Counted from the stretch's first letter, positions 1 through 13,100 are shown. The stretch: 64,000 nucleotides of DNA from Adineta ricciae (GCA_905250025.1 CAJNOJ010000195.1:137334-201333), one strand, 5' to 3'. Notes: a model not told the origin generated them from the sequence alone. Made by a program: numbers and translations.

Positions 1-88
1 TTGCTCGTTTGAGATTGAACGAGAGGCGAAAAGATCGGATTGAGTAACATTCCCAGACTCTGTTGGACAGATGATGCTGAAAACGAAA

Positions 89-1579
89 TCATGTCAAATC
101 GAGTTCGAAAAAAGACAAAGAAAACATACGACTGAATGCCACATTCGGAAACGAGGATGACAACTGTGTTGTTGATGGTGGTGATTGTTTTGTTGATAAT
201 GAATTGCTATCGATACGTTTGTAGGGTTTGATGTTCGAATCCGTTTGAACTCCATGTACGTCTAATCGATGTTTCTATAGAAGAGAACATTGGATATTTC
301 GGGATCTATGGGCAAGGAAGGAACTTACACGTAGGTAATATTTGTTACAGAAATGTTTTTGACAGATATCACAAAAATCTTCGGGTAATTTCGCTGAAGA
401 TTGTCGTGATAAATTCGTTATTGTCGACGATGGAGTTAGCGGTAAGTTCGCCAATTGTGAAGCTGTTGTTGATGATGATGCTTGTTGTTGGTAGTCTAAA
501 CTATTCGCTGGCGAATGGTTAACTGTGTCGTGTTCATCATCATCAGTTGTGTTATCAGGATTTGAAATTAAATTATCATTTGATAAAAGTTTTTGTGGAA
601 GATTCGAATTGAGTCCATCTTGTTCATCATCATCGTCGTCATCAGTTTGATGATGATTATCATTATCATCATCACCGGCTATAACACCATTCATTTCATG
701 TTGTAATGAACTAAGTTCAGTTTCATTTTCATCATCATTAGTTGAATGATTCGCTAGCAGATCAGATGATGGTGACGACGAAAAATCTTCGTGACTATTA
801 GTTAATAATGTGGAGATAACGGTAAATGGATGTTGAAGATTTGAATCAGTGGCTGAATCATTTGTTCCTTGAGTTGATATCGATGGAACAACAGATTGTT
901 GATCAAATATTCCATGTTTATTAGCCAAACTAAATGCAGACAATAGGTCAATTCATTTGGGAAAAATAAATTTCTGCAAGACTTACTGAGTTTTTAAGAA
1001 ATATTTGTTACAAAATTCCTAAAAAAAACTAACTTTGAACGAATTTAAACGGAGATTTTTTGTTTTACCTTTCGACAAATTGTACAAAATGCATCCGCAT
1101 GAAATATCCTTGTTGGTATCGCTGCTGTTCCATTATCAGTTACTCCATTATGATACTTTCGTTTCAACGCACGTACTTTGCCCGTGGAACTCATCGTCCG
1201 TGAACGATTTATCGGCAGTTTGTTCGTTCCATCTAGTTTTAAACTAAAATCCAACGCATTGATCGCTCCACGATGTTCTTCTTGTTCGTTCTCTTCGATC
1301 GACATGCGTTCTGGCTTTTCATTTGTTCGATTGACTGGTTGATGCGATGGGCGCCGCGAACGATTGAGAATATCTTCCATGGCATAGTGTTCACCTAACG
1401 AATGTGATGACAATGATCCATCTTCACAATTCAAACTAACACGATCGGAATCATCGTCGACAAGTCCACTTTCCTGCTGTTCAGCCGCGACATGGTATTG
1501 CGTTAAAGGTGGAAGAATTGCGGAGGAATTATTCAGAAGCTCACAAGCAGGTGTCGATTCCAGTACAACATGTTCAAGT
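89..1579 (-). CDS. Two-finger C2H2 zinc finger protein (5' end uncertain)
   Basis: Spliced model of four exons: 1069-1579, a 32-nt microexon 987-1018, 329-929 and 89-274, with GT..AG borders and compatible phases. Joining them completes two similar C2H2 fingers, each cut by an intron. Finger 1 begins FCTICRK, continues with FCNKYFLKTH in the microexon and ends ANKHG. Finger 2 begins FCDICQKHFCNKYYLR and is completed by KHRLDVHG in the last exon. The region between them is low complexity, rich in Asp, Ser, Asn and Gln. Fingers of this spacing usually bind DNA, so a nuclear regulator is likely, but I cannot name the orthologue. The exon ending at 1579 opens with an acceptor, so more 5' sequence exists. 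An open minus-strand stretch around 1887-2100 with a phase-compatible donor could be that exon. The stop at 89-91 is the first in frame. Confidence 0.7.
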
Positions 1580-2770
1580 CTAAAAATAAATCCAATAGTT
1601 CACTTTTGACATTCTATTAATATTAAATCAGACCGGTGAGGCTTTTTATCGGTTGAAAAGAATTAAGAATCTGTTTTTCTGTTCATCCCAAAGGGAATTT
1701 GGAAATGGTTTCGCATAAATCTTCTCATGTCATCGGTAGAGATGAGCTTAAGTTGAGAGGAAAGCTTAAAATAAAACTTTCTCGAGTCGAATTCTTTATT
1801 TATCATTAGATATGATGTTAATTAAATCTTCATACGTCTTGAAAGGCGTGAAAAAAGATTTTTAACGGTTATTAGAATGATTACAACGGTAAATAAAGAA
1901 ACATTCCCATCGATATAATTGCACCGAAGTGAAGTTTTTCAAAGATTTTCATCTGATTTCTCCTTCGAGCTGCAATCTCAGTTATTGATGCGTGTATTTG
2001 CATTTGAATGAGTTCGTTTGCAATTCTCTTTTTTTCTTTATTCATGAGGTTTTTTTTGTATTGATCTATTTCTTCTTCAACATCAAAATTCTTCATTCTG
2101 TGTCTCTTATCAACGTTCGTCCGTCCGTTTGTTGGAGGCAAATACTTGATGAGTTTCGTTTCCGTTTATATGTGCGTTGTCAGTGCATTTCTCATCAATA
2201 ATCCTCGCACACACACACACAGTCTCAGTTCTTTTTCTTTTCTCAGAGTAGAACTATTAACATTAGTGAGATAGTCCTAACGTTCTCTATCATTTGTGTA
2301 AATTTCTATGTGTGCGTTTCTCTTTTTGCTCTCTAAACATTCATTTTTTATTAGAACTTATTGTAATTTCGGACACACATCTCGATGTAATGTTTTTGTA
2401 TAGAATCAACGGGGTAAAAGGAGAACGAGATAAATGGAATTTCAGTCTTCTACTTGCATTATTGATTTTGGTTTCGATTATAAATGAAGCTGTAAAATTT
2501 TATAGCAATGACCATCTGTCATCGTTATACGTGCGTTCTTTTTTTTTGAAAAAAAAAATGAAAAATGACTCGACACTTACCGATTTGGTTTGCTTTGTTT
2601 CCGACGACTGCTACTATTATTCATCGGTAATACAGGTGGTGTTTGTTGATCATTCGTTGTATTGCTCGATTCCATCATTTCTTCATTTGAAAGATTTCAA
2701 TTTTGTTATGGCTCCATTTCTATTGTGCTGTCATAGTGAAATGTTCGTTTTTTTTTTCAATTTTTATTTA

Positions 2771-2771
2771 N
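2771..2771. other. Single-base N (contig join)
   Basis: One unknown base. The 87 nt immediately downstream recur at 4595-4681, so the N probably marks an uncertain join rather than one unread base. Confidence 0.8.
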
Positions 2772-2858
2772 GTCGATCAATAGGGGTTAAAAAATGTTTG
2801 ACGTTATAATAGTGTGTAAAACAGATGCGTCAATGAAATCAAATAGAGAAACAGGGGA
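2772..2858 (+). repeat. 87-bp direct repeat, copy 1
   Basis: It begins GTCGATCAATAGGGG directly after the N at 2771 and matches 4595-4681 with one visible difference (T versus C in GACGTTAYAATAG). Identity ends at both borders at once. Copy spacing is about 1.8 kb. Confidence 0.9.
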
Positions 2859-4594
2859 GAGAGAAAGATGTGATGAATTTTTCCTCTCTCTCTCTCTCTC
2901 CCCTATTCTTGTTCGTCTTCGCGTTTTTTTCTCTTCTTTTTTTTTATTATATGTGCGTTCCGATCTTATTTCGAGACTAAACTATCTATCGAGAAAAATA
3001 GAGCACTATCCTATCAAATAAATTCGCAGTTGTAAGTTCTAGTCGAGTTAGAGAGAATTTTTCTCTTCTCTTCGTTCTATCTTTTTTTTTCTCTCTTTTT
3101 CTTCTTCTTCTCATATCATCTTCAATGGAAAACAGAGTTTCAAATTCCGGATGACACTCTAACAACAGTAACTTGGCGTAGGACCATTGCAATTGCTTGG
3201 TGCTAAACATACAAAAAGAAGAAAAAAAAGGAGTCATTGTCGAATGAGGGAAAAAAGAGAACCGAATGATAAACTCGATCATTCCTTCAAGTTTTTTTTT
3301 TTGGTTAGAACTTATTCCTGCTTGCTACACTTATTTGTTGTCACTCGATTCGATATACAAAAAAAAAAAAAGAGAAGAGAATTCTTTTCTTTCTCATTCC
3401 ATTTACTCATCGAAGATCAAATTCGAATGAAGATTCTTCCTATGAGAAATGTTAATATACCGCTGACTCGATTGCTCAAACATCCAGACAGGAAATACGC
3501 GATGAGTTCATGCAAAACGATTGAAAATGACCGAGAGAAAGGAAAAAAGAGAGAGAACAGTAAAAAAGAAATGAATTCTTGATGATGTTCTCACTAGATT
3601 GATGGCACTGAAAGAGAAAAAAAACAATGTTTTATAACAGACGGATTAATGGCAATTAAGAAAAACGATATCATGATTTATTCAAAAGTAAACGAAAAAG
3701 ATTTTCTCGTTGAATAGAACCATCCTGGTCTTGTTCTTTGAAACTATTCATTAGTTAATTATAAAAAAAAAAGAAAGTCCAAGTACAAAACTCGGCCTAA
3801 TAATAAGTTTGCATCTTTTTTTTTGACATTTGTGTATTTCTTAACACTTCCGAAGAGATCAAATGAGATTTCTTTATATTTAAATATGTTCCTTTCCGTT
3901 TGCTTTTAATTGAAGGTTTCCTCTTGATGTTTATTACATATTTCATATTTTTTTTTGACAATCATTTTTATTTGAATATCTCCTTGTCAAAGAAGAAAAG
4001 AATTCTCAATCCGAAAAAGAGGACAAAAAAAAATCATCGGCAATCTTATTAAACATCTCGATCAGTGGCAATATCTCAGGAAATAATCAAATCTATTATC
4101 CCGCTTGTGTGTCTTTCATTTGCAGTGCAAGGTAATCGATACGTTCGTATATGATTTAATTAATATACAGAAAGAAGAAAAAAGACGTGATGAAGAATGT
4201 CGATTCGCTCGAGTTTGATTTATTATAGAAGGAGAAGTTTTTGTGTCTTTGGAAAAGAAAGTTCTAAGTTATGCAAGCAGAGCGAAAAAGATCATTTATT
4301 AAAAAATCGAGAGATGACAATCGCATACACAAAAAAAGTTCACACTTGCAGGAATGAGTCAAGTGGAGACAGAGAGAACGAGAGAGAGAGGGAGAGGGAG
4401 AGAGAGAAAGTGAGCGCGCGGGAAATCAATTCAAAAACACATTAGACCTCCGGCAATGTAAAGCGATTTTTTTTTGAAAAGAATAGAACAAAAAAATTAT
4501 AAGAGGAAGAATGTTGTCAGTATGAATGAATACGGATGGAAGACAAAAAAATGCATACATATAACACTCAAGTACTCTAAAGTTTGATGTGAGA

Positions 4595-4681
4595 GTCGAT
4601 CAATAGGGGTTAAAAAATGTTTGACGTTACAATAGTGTGTAAAACAGATGCGTCAATGAAATCAAATAGAGAAACAGGGGA
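4595..4681 (+). repeat. 87-bp direct repeat, copy 2
   Basis: Partner of 2772-2858, same orientation. It sits in ordinary intergenic sequence with no N beside it. This is therefore probably the native copy, and copy 1 a misplaced contig end or allelic fragment. Confidence 0.9.
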
Positions 4682-4823
4682 AATACATTTGATGCAATTA
4701 AACAAAAGAATAAGAAAGAAATCCAACAATGAAAAGCAAAACAAGACAAAAAACGATCCCTGACTAATAAGTGCTGAATAGTTCGTCCTTTTTTTCTGGA
4801 TTATTGAATAGAAAGTAGTTTAT

Positions 4824-6495
4824 TTAACGTTTAAGTTTAAGTTTTTCGACATCGTCGCTTAATTTGTCCGTGGCTGTTGTTGACGAAGTGGTTTTAATAC
4901 CTGGTTTGATACCACGTTTTTCTAACGCTTTGGCGACAAGTTCCTTGCATTCATCGAATTCTTTTTCCACAGCTACATCATATGCATCTTTACCTAAACG
5001 GAGAAAGACAAATATTCGTTTGTTCGAATATGATTTTCATTTCTTTACCTTCATTATTTCGAACAGTTAAATCCGCACCAGCTCGAATCAGTGTTGATAA
5101 AATACGTGGTTTATTAAAGAAACAGGCAACCATCGCAGCCGTGTTATTTTTCAAATCTTGAGCATTGACTTTCGCACTATGATGTAACAGTAATTCCACA
5201 CATTCAGGACTATCCACAATACCTAAAAGAAGATTCGTCTAACGAAAATCAATCTAACGACGAAATTTTACCAGCACTAGCGAAATGAAGTGCAGTTCCA
5301 CCTTGGTCATTACGATGATTAACATTTGTTTCTTTATGATCTAATAAAATTCTTTACAAAAATAATACAAATGAAAATCATTTCTTTGTCCAAAGTGACT
5401 TCCTTCTCCTTACTGAACAATTTTTCTTCGGTTATGTCGAGCGGCGATACTTAATGGTGTATCACCCATGAACGCAACATTCGGATCAGCATGTGCATCC
5501 ATCAAGACTTCTACACATTCAGGTCGATCATGAATAACAGCTCTAGAAAATATTCACAAAAACAAAACCTTGATTTTCGACAAGTTGGAGATTTACTTGT
5601 GAATCGCTGCCATTGAACTTCGATCTAAATGATTAACTTGTGCTCCATATTTAACTAATAAACGGATTAAATCAGCTCGATCTTTTTGCTAAGGAAAAGA
5701 CAATTTGTATTGAAGATATTCCGATTAGTTCATCGAACTTACGCGTAAACTCTGTCCGTGATATTCTGCATCACATAGAACATGAATAGGAGTTAAATGA
5801 TGTTCACTTTCGGTTTGATTTGGATCAGCACCATTCTTGACAAATAGAATTTAACGTAGAAATTTCCAGTAGAGAATTTTCCTTTCGACTTACTTCGATG
5901 AAAAAACGAATGATATCAACATCACCTTCGAAACATGCAATGATCAAAGGTGAGACTTGTGCGATAGGTGTGCCTGTTTGTTCATGTAAAATTTCACAGC
6001 TGATACTTGGATCTTCGATAAAGAAAGCGGTATGTGAAAGGGAAGAAATTTGCTTAGAATGTTTCATTATACTTGTTCCTTTTTTGATCAAATCTCGAAG
6101 ACCTTTTAGTTTTTCATCGACATTTGCTTGTGTTCGATCCGTGTTCCAAATGGCGATTAATAATGGATGATGTTTATCTTTGAAAGCACGATCAGTTGAG
6201 GATCCATTAGAGATCGCTGAATGTGTGTGTGTTGACGATTTTTCTTCTCGACTATCACGATGGGAGTCTTTTTCTCGATGCGATTCGCTTTTGGTAGTAC
6301 GTGTTGATCGATGTTCAACGTGAGTACTAGAAACAGGTTTTTTTAGTTAATCTGCTGCTGAATGACATGAAGTATTTTTGTCATTCAAAAGTTTGCTCGT
6401 CACCTTACCTGGCTTTTGTGCTGCTAGAAAGAAGAAACAGAAGAATTTTTTGTTAAGTCTTCTTCTTTTATACATATTGTTTCACTGTACCTCAT
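4824..6495 (-). CDS. Ankyrin-repeat protein
   Basis: Multi-exon gene read right to left. The start ATG lies on a 5-nt exon (6491-6495, ATGAG before a GT donor). A 15-nt microexon follows at about 6411-6425, then a basic Ser/Thr/His-rich N-terminus. Several ankyrin units follow with the usual turns: SPLIIACFEGDVDIIRFFIE, TPIHVLCDAEYHG, AAIHKAVIHDRPECVEVL, TPLSIAARHNRRKIVRILL, TALHFASAGIVDSPECVELL and NTAAMVACFFNKPRILSTLI. The last exon (4824-4993) encodes a helical tail ending KLKLKR before TAA. Adjacent splice borders share phase, for example the G|GT joins at 4993/5049 and 5222/5272. Ankyrin stacks bind proteins, but nothing here points to a particular partner, and I do not recognise the family. 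The first two tiny exons are the least certain part. Confidence 0.75.
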
Positions 6496-9400
6496 TTTTT
6501 TTTTGTCCGTTAGAAAAGAAGAAGAAGAATGAATCTACGTAGACGAAAATGTGTAAGTGAACCGATATGGGCTTGTAGTCGAGGGTAGATATATGAGCGA
6601 TGTGCACGTAAGAAGACAAAGCGAGCAGATGCACTCAAGCATGACCTTATTATATGAACAGTGTCACTCTCGTTTATATAGGGTAGATAGTAGTATTTGG
6701 TAAAAAAGAAGGAGAAATCGAGGAGAAGACAAGAGGGAGGGAAAGAGAAAGAAAAAAATATGTATGAAGATACTGATCCATTACGTATTAATATGTAATA
6801 CATTGTCAAGTTGAAATGTGAATGATTTGAGTGTATTTTAGGGATTGGAGTTCGATTCCCCAAAAAAGAAAAGTTTTTCAGCTGATTTTCGTTTCTTTTT
6901 TTCTCTCTTTCGGATGTTCGATGTGCTCAAATTCATTGTCATTGCTCATGAAAGCATAACGAGTAATTAGAAAACGCGTGTCTTTGATCTAATGTTCATC
7001 TCTCGCTGACATGTTTGAACATTCGATTAATGAAGTTTAACATAATTTCTTCTCAATTGAAAACTGTTAATAAACATTTCGTTTGATCATTGAAATGAAA
7101 CGCTTTTTTTCTCGTATTTAATTAACTTAATCATAATTATTGGTAAAAATACGACCGACTTCGTCCTGTACGGATTTGATGTGCGTTGATTTGTTCGATG
7201 AAACCATATCTAATTAGTTATAAAAGAAAAGTTACGGTTTATAACACGCATTAGCGTAATTATACGACGTGTTTTATACGTCTTAACGAAATGAATGAAA
7301 AATTACTTGTAGCGAACATTTTCAACTCGTCATCTTTATCAAATTTATTCGTGTCATTGACAAATCTAGCATAGATTTCGCGATCAGATCTGTTTGAGTC
7401 ATACGGCGGACTCTAATTACGAAATGATATCTCTATCAATCATTACGGTTTATCATCTCACGTGATCACAGTTGTCGACATTGAAATTCCAAATAAGACG
7501 AAGGAGAGATTAGCAATTTGATTCATATCGACGAATTTGCATTTCCACTCATACGTGACCGAGATTTCGCCATCGATTGTCACTGATCGCAGCCTGAAAA
7601 GCCCACATTAAGGAGAAACTACTGTTCGTAACATCTCGATTGAACTCAAGAGCTGCGTTGACTATGCGCATGATTTTCTTTTTTCATCACGCTTCACGTT
7701 TTACTTCAATCAAAAGTAATAAACTTGTTTCCCGCTAGGTGATATGTCCATGACAAATGAATGTTGACAGAATGTTTATATATCTTACAAATGCTTGTTG
7801 TGTAATTGAGGAAATTAACTGAAGAATGTTTTATACTGGATGATCTTCGTTTAGTCATATCAAATTTAAGTCTGTTTATTGATGTCTACGATAAAATAAA
7901 ACATCCTTTACTTGAAAACTTCGTTTGTTTTTCAGTTTCTGTTATCGAACGAAGCAGCTCCGATTGGTAAATCAAAGATCGATGATGTCAAAATTCATTG
8001 TTGAAGAACGATTAATGATATATTTTCTCGTTTTAATCAAAGATGACATTCGATATCCTGTGTCCTATAGTTATTTTCTTTTCTTCGCAATTGTTTCTTC
8101 ATTTTGAGTCTCGAGAGCAGATTGTTCTCTCTCTCTCTTTGTGTAGAGAGAAAGTACATTGGTATTTTCAGTCGAGATTTTGGTTCCAATTGTAATTTAG
8201 AATATTTCCGATGGAAATATCATTCAACAGTATAAATTCATTTCCGAAGCTTAATTTGAAACTGTTCGCACTAGAAGAGTCATCAGTCGAAACTAATATT
8301 GGTTTTGAAGTCCAATAAGTAATTTAATCTTTCTTTTTTCATCGAGTTTTGATTTTCTAGGCAAAGAAGTTCGTCGGGAAAGAAAGATGGAGAAGCAGAA
8401 GAAGACGAAGAAAACGCACATCGCAGTCAGAGTCATACAGGAAACGAGAATGGGACATTTCACACTTCACTCAGCTTCTCGCAGAAGCATTACATGATCT
8501 TAAGCGCTTTAGATTTTGTTTTTCTTCACTAGATATATGTTTGCGTACACTTAGTTATCTCATCGATCGAATAAACACGATGTAAATCTGCATATTCATT
8601 AGTTTTTAGTCAATTTTCTGTCGAATAGAGAAATATAATAAAGATCTATCTAAGTATATTTGACACAATAGACTAATTCTTTCAAAATCGATCGAGTTTG
8701 TCGCATGTTCACTCGTTAGCCTTTTGTGGATGTTAAGATTTCATTGAACATCGTTCTTGACACCAGCAATACTCAGATTTTCTCTCAATCAAACTGAGAA
8801 TCGCCTATTAATCAGATAATCCATGATCTAGCGAGTTTAATCTTCGTAAGGTCAACTTTAGACACGCTATCTACTTTTGATAAAATTAATTTAGCTTTAA
8901 CTTCATTTAGTCAATGATCATCGATGAGAAAACTTCACTTGATTCGATTTAACATATTGTTATTCACATCGTACATATTTATGCACGAGTTTGTCGGAGA
9001 TTAATGTCAATAAATCATCGGTATTTTCTCGATTAACATGACATTTTCTCGTCATTATATATCGATCTTATTCGTTTGTTTTCGTTACGAGAAATCGAAG
9101 AAATTTAAATGATAGAATTAATTCTTTCGAGCAAAAGATGAGTATTCAGCACAACTAAGACTATTGTTGATTCTTGGTCGATCAATAGACAAGTCCGGAA
9201 ACTCCCTCAAGTATTCATTGGATTGCAAACAAGTTTTCCTCTATTCATTAACGTACTTTTGTTGTTAATACATCTAACATATAGATCAATACCCGACAGC
9301 GATCTGAAAGATTATTCGTTTGAGGCAAAGATAGAAAGTTGTTGGAATACTTATATGTATACGTTCGTTATGAAGAACAGGAGTGGTATAGCATGTCGGA

Positions 9401-9980
9401 CAAATAATTTTGGTGAGAAGAGCGAAAAAAATAAGACAAACAGCCTCGAGTGCAACTGAAAAGAAACAGAGGGAAAGAGAAAAACTCAGCTCTCATCTGA
9501 GACAAACCAGACGATGACTAGTGTCGGTGTAGATCATTCACACATTCGATTCTTTTCAGACCTTTCCCCTTCAGTAGTAAATATCAGTATGAATAAGTGC
9601 GACAATATCGTTATGACGCCAGGATACTTAAGAAAATGACGTGTAACAGAAGTATTCAAACAACAGCTTGAAAGAACAAATAGAAACGAGTTAATTTGTG
9701 TAAAAGTCAGTGAGTATGATGATTGACCGTGATTTCCGAGGTGGAACAGTTCTTCGTAGAGATGAAGAGAAGGTTTCATGTTAAAAAAACACAGCTACGT
9801 CCGAAGTAATGAATAGATCGAAATAGCGCTTGTGTTTTTTCTGTAATCAAATCAATTTTGTTAACTAACATAGAAAAAACCGGATGTCGCATACGTGTCT
9901 AATAACATTAGGATTGTATCGATTGTTAAGGAGGTTAATGTACACGTCGATTTCGATGTATCCGGCCATATGCCCCCCTA

Positions 9981-10011
<31 letters not shown>

Positions 10012-10136
10012 TCTTTTTCCTTTAGGTTACAAATCTGAAAAACAATGATTTCATATCGAATCGATCGTGTATATTCGAATTAGAATGACAAGCTCAAACA
10101 AAAACCTTTAATTAAGCTACATCAAGATTAGCAAAT
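6496..10136. other. Intergenic region, no supported gene
   Basis: About 3.6 kb between the divergent ankyrin and KCNQ genes, AT-rich with short chance frames on both strands. A more GC-rich patch at about 8361-8520 follows a TTTTCTAG acceptor-like tract and is open in two frames, one rich in Glu/Lys and ending in TAG. It could be an unassigned exon, but nothing links it to a neighbour. A TTCGATTCCCC stretch near 6852 resembles a tRNA T arm, but no A box or acceptor stem accompanies it. Confidence 0.5.
9981..10011 (+). repeat. (TC)n microsatellite
   Basis: Near-perfect TC run of about 26-30 nt, 125 nt upstream of the KCNQ start. It might lie in the 5' leader or promoter. No function is implied. 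Confidence 0.9.
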
Positions 10137-13100
10137 ATGAATTATCGCAAAAAGTATCACGAAAGAAACAATGATACCAATGATGATGACGATGAAAGTT
10201 GCAAACTTGTTTCATTAGAAACAGTAGACCAGCATGTCGAAGGAGAAGAAGGCAAACAACAACAACAACAACAACAACAAGAAACATCAATATCAATTCT
10301 TCGTTCAATATTACGTAAACGAAGCGAGAAAAATATGTCGATGGATAGTTATAGTCATGTTCAGCAAGCTTCAATCAAGGGAAAGCAGAACGTCAATAAT
10401 GATGACGAGAGAGATTCCGATTACACAGGAGACGAGAACGACGACGAGAGTAATGGAAGGTCTAAAACTCTAGAAGAGGAAAGTAAAAACAATGAACACA
10501 AGCAGCGACACCATGAACATTGTAACAATTATTCTCATCATCAGCAAAAGGATCAATTTTTTCGAACATCACCAAGTTTGTCTCTCGACTTTCCATTAGA
10601 AACAACAGCGAGCACAGAGACCGGAACGATAGAAATAGAACGCGCATCAACATCACCATCGAAAACATTCTATGAAAACAATCGAGCTTGTCTCAGCCAT
10701 ACATCGTGCGTAACATTAGTCAACGATTCCCCAATTCTTAATTGTAAAAGTTCATCGGTATCTCAAATCGGTGGACTTGGTATTCAACAACATTCATCGG
10801 TCACTTATATCAATATGAAAGAAGATTTCTCGTCAACAATGCCGATTACAACAACAACAACGAGTTCAACAACAGCATTGAATAATGAATTTCGTCCGGT
10901 CTATGTTTCACCATTGAAATATCGACCATTAGTGGGTTTATCAGCAAATGACAGTCGATTATTACTTGAAAAACGTGTTTCTCTACTTGGCAAGCCTTTA
11001 GTTTTTCATCCGATTCAAAAACGTTCTCCAAACTATCGACGAACACAATTACGTATCTACAATTTCCTCGAACGACCTCATGGTTATAAAGCTGTTATAT
11101 ATCATACATTCGTGTAAGTTATCATTTCATTTCTTCTACACATTGTTGAAAGCATTATCATAAGTCATATTCGATCAGATTGTCAAAACGTAAATGGTTT
11201 TTTTCTTCTTCTTTTGATTTTCTCCCAACGGAATGATTTCAAGTCTGATGAGATGTTGCGACAAAGAATGAAAATTCAATTGATCCCACGCGATCTCAAT
11301 GTATATTTAATGACCGAGAAACCACTGATTGAACATATTTTCTCACTCAAATGTCTTTTCAAACGATAAACGAGAATTTCTGCTTCTATGTTTGTTGTGT
11401 TCTCCCTCTAATTTCCACAACTTGCGTGACTTTCATGTAAATGTACGCCTAGATGATTATCAGTTTATTCTTTCGTTTCTGTCAAATAGAAACAAAACTG
11501 TAGTTCAGTTTAGCCAACTGCCTATTGTGTATCCAAATACGGATCAAAATCGTTCTTGTTTTCTTTCTTTCTTGCAAGAAGGAAAGGATAGAGAAACAAA
11601 GGAAATCTATTAGTGATTAGCAAAGTCTAATATAAAAACATGTTTTCATCGATCCAAGAAGATGCTTTCAGTAGGCAATGCTTATGTGGATAATTAGGAA
11701 ATGAAAATGTTTGAAGAACTCACCAAAAGATTTGATTCGATTGAAAAAGAAAACATAATTAGTCTTTCCGCATTGTCCAATTGAATAAATCAACGAAAAA
11801 ACGATATTAGTATGCAGAATATTCACTCATTTTATAGAAAAATTCATCAATTTTCAATTTAACTTTCGCAGTTTTCATATAACATTTGAATTATTTATGG
11901 AAATGTACCGGATATCAGGACTGACATCGAATGACAAGTTTTGTTTTTGATTTTTCTAGGTTTTTGACTGTTTTTCTTTGTTTATTTCTTTCGGTGGTTG
12001 TTACAATGCCTGAATACGAATCGATCGCCTCAACTTTCTTACTACAAACTGTAAATGAATTCGCCCACTAAAAACCGCTATCTAAATTCTGTTTTTTGCA
12101 GGAAATTTTAGTTGTTATTTGGCTAACAATTGAATTAGGATTGCGTGTATGGAGTTCAGGCTGTCGATCACGTTATCAAACCTTGATGGGTCGCTTACGT
12201 TTCATGAAAAAACCGTTTTGTGCTCTTGGTATGTACTGAAAAACATGTCCACGATGTGAAAGATTGTCATGTTCTAGATTTTACTGTGATTGTTGCGACT
12301 GTTGTTACACTTTCGTTGAATAGTCGAGGTGGAAATGGAGTTTTTGCCGCATCGGCTTTGCGTGGCTTGCGCTTTTTTCAAATTCTACGTATGCTGAGAA
12401 TGGATCGTCGAGGTGGAACATGGAAATTGTTAGGATCGGTTGTCTATGCACATCGACAAGTTTGTGTTTTGTCTTTAGTGAAAAGAGAAAAATAATGATT
12501 TTCGGGATTATTTTAAGGAACTTATTACGACAATTTATATTGGCTTTTTAGTGCTTATTTTTTCTTCGTTTATCATGTTTCTTGTCGAGAAAGATAGTTT
12601 TGTCGAACCAGATCGAACACTAATCAGTAATGGCACAAATCTCATGACAACAAGTTCAATAACTAATCTAATAGACACTGATCGGCATAAATTCGAAACA
12701 TTTGCTGATGCGCTCTGGTGGGGAATCGTACGTATTGCATATCGATTTCGAACTTCTCAATCATTTCCATTGTTTCTTTAGATTACACTATGCACAGTAA
12801 GTGATGCATTTTACTTTCAAAATAAATTCATCGAATAACGGCATATTGAATTGATTTCTAGGTAGGATATGGCGATAAAGTTCCGTCGTCCTATATGGGT
12901 AAATTAATTGCTGCTATTTGCTCATTTATTGGCATTAGCTTTTTTGCATTACCTGCGGTAATTATTCTCTTCTTAATGGTAAAGATATTTGCATGTAAAT
13001 GTCTGTAGGGTATACTTGGCTCGGGTTTTGCGTTGAAAGTTCAACAACAACAACGTCAAAAGCATTACAAACGACGAAAAATTCCTGCCGTTTTGTTAAT

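Larger units (their letters stand above)
1580..4823. other. Long low-complexity intergenic region with one N
   Basis: No gene with good support. It is rich in poly-T and CT/GA runs (for example 2885-2903 and 4379-4412) and holds many short frames of the size expected by chance in AT-rich DNA. The only coding-like stretch is minus strand about 1881-2141, beginning MKNFDVEEEIDQYKKNLMNK, a charged helical segment. It may be a 5' exon of the neighbouring zinc finger gene. A single unknown base lies at 2771. Confidence 0.5.

Noticed and set aside
2294..2809. 171-codon open frame on the plus strand
   Set aside because: Phe/Leu/Ser-rich, crosses poly-T runs and the N at 2771, with no start context or domain; typical of AT-rich chance frames.
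6770..6875. Possible tRNA from a TTCGATTCCCC T-arm-like stretch
   Set aside because: No matching acceptor stem, D arm or A box upstream, and the T stem has a mismatch.
8361..8570. GC-richer open patch after an acceptor-like site
   Set aside because: Open in two frames with no splice partner in phase; kept only as a note in the intergenic entry.
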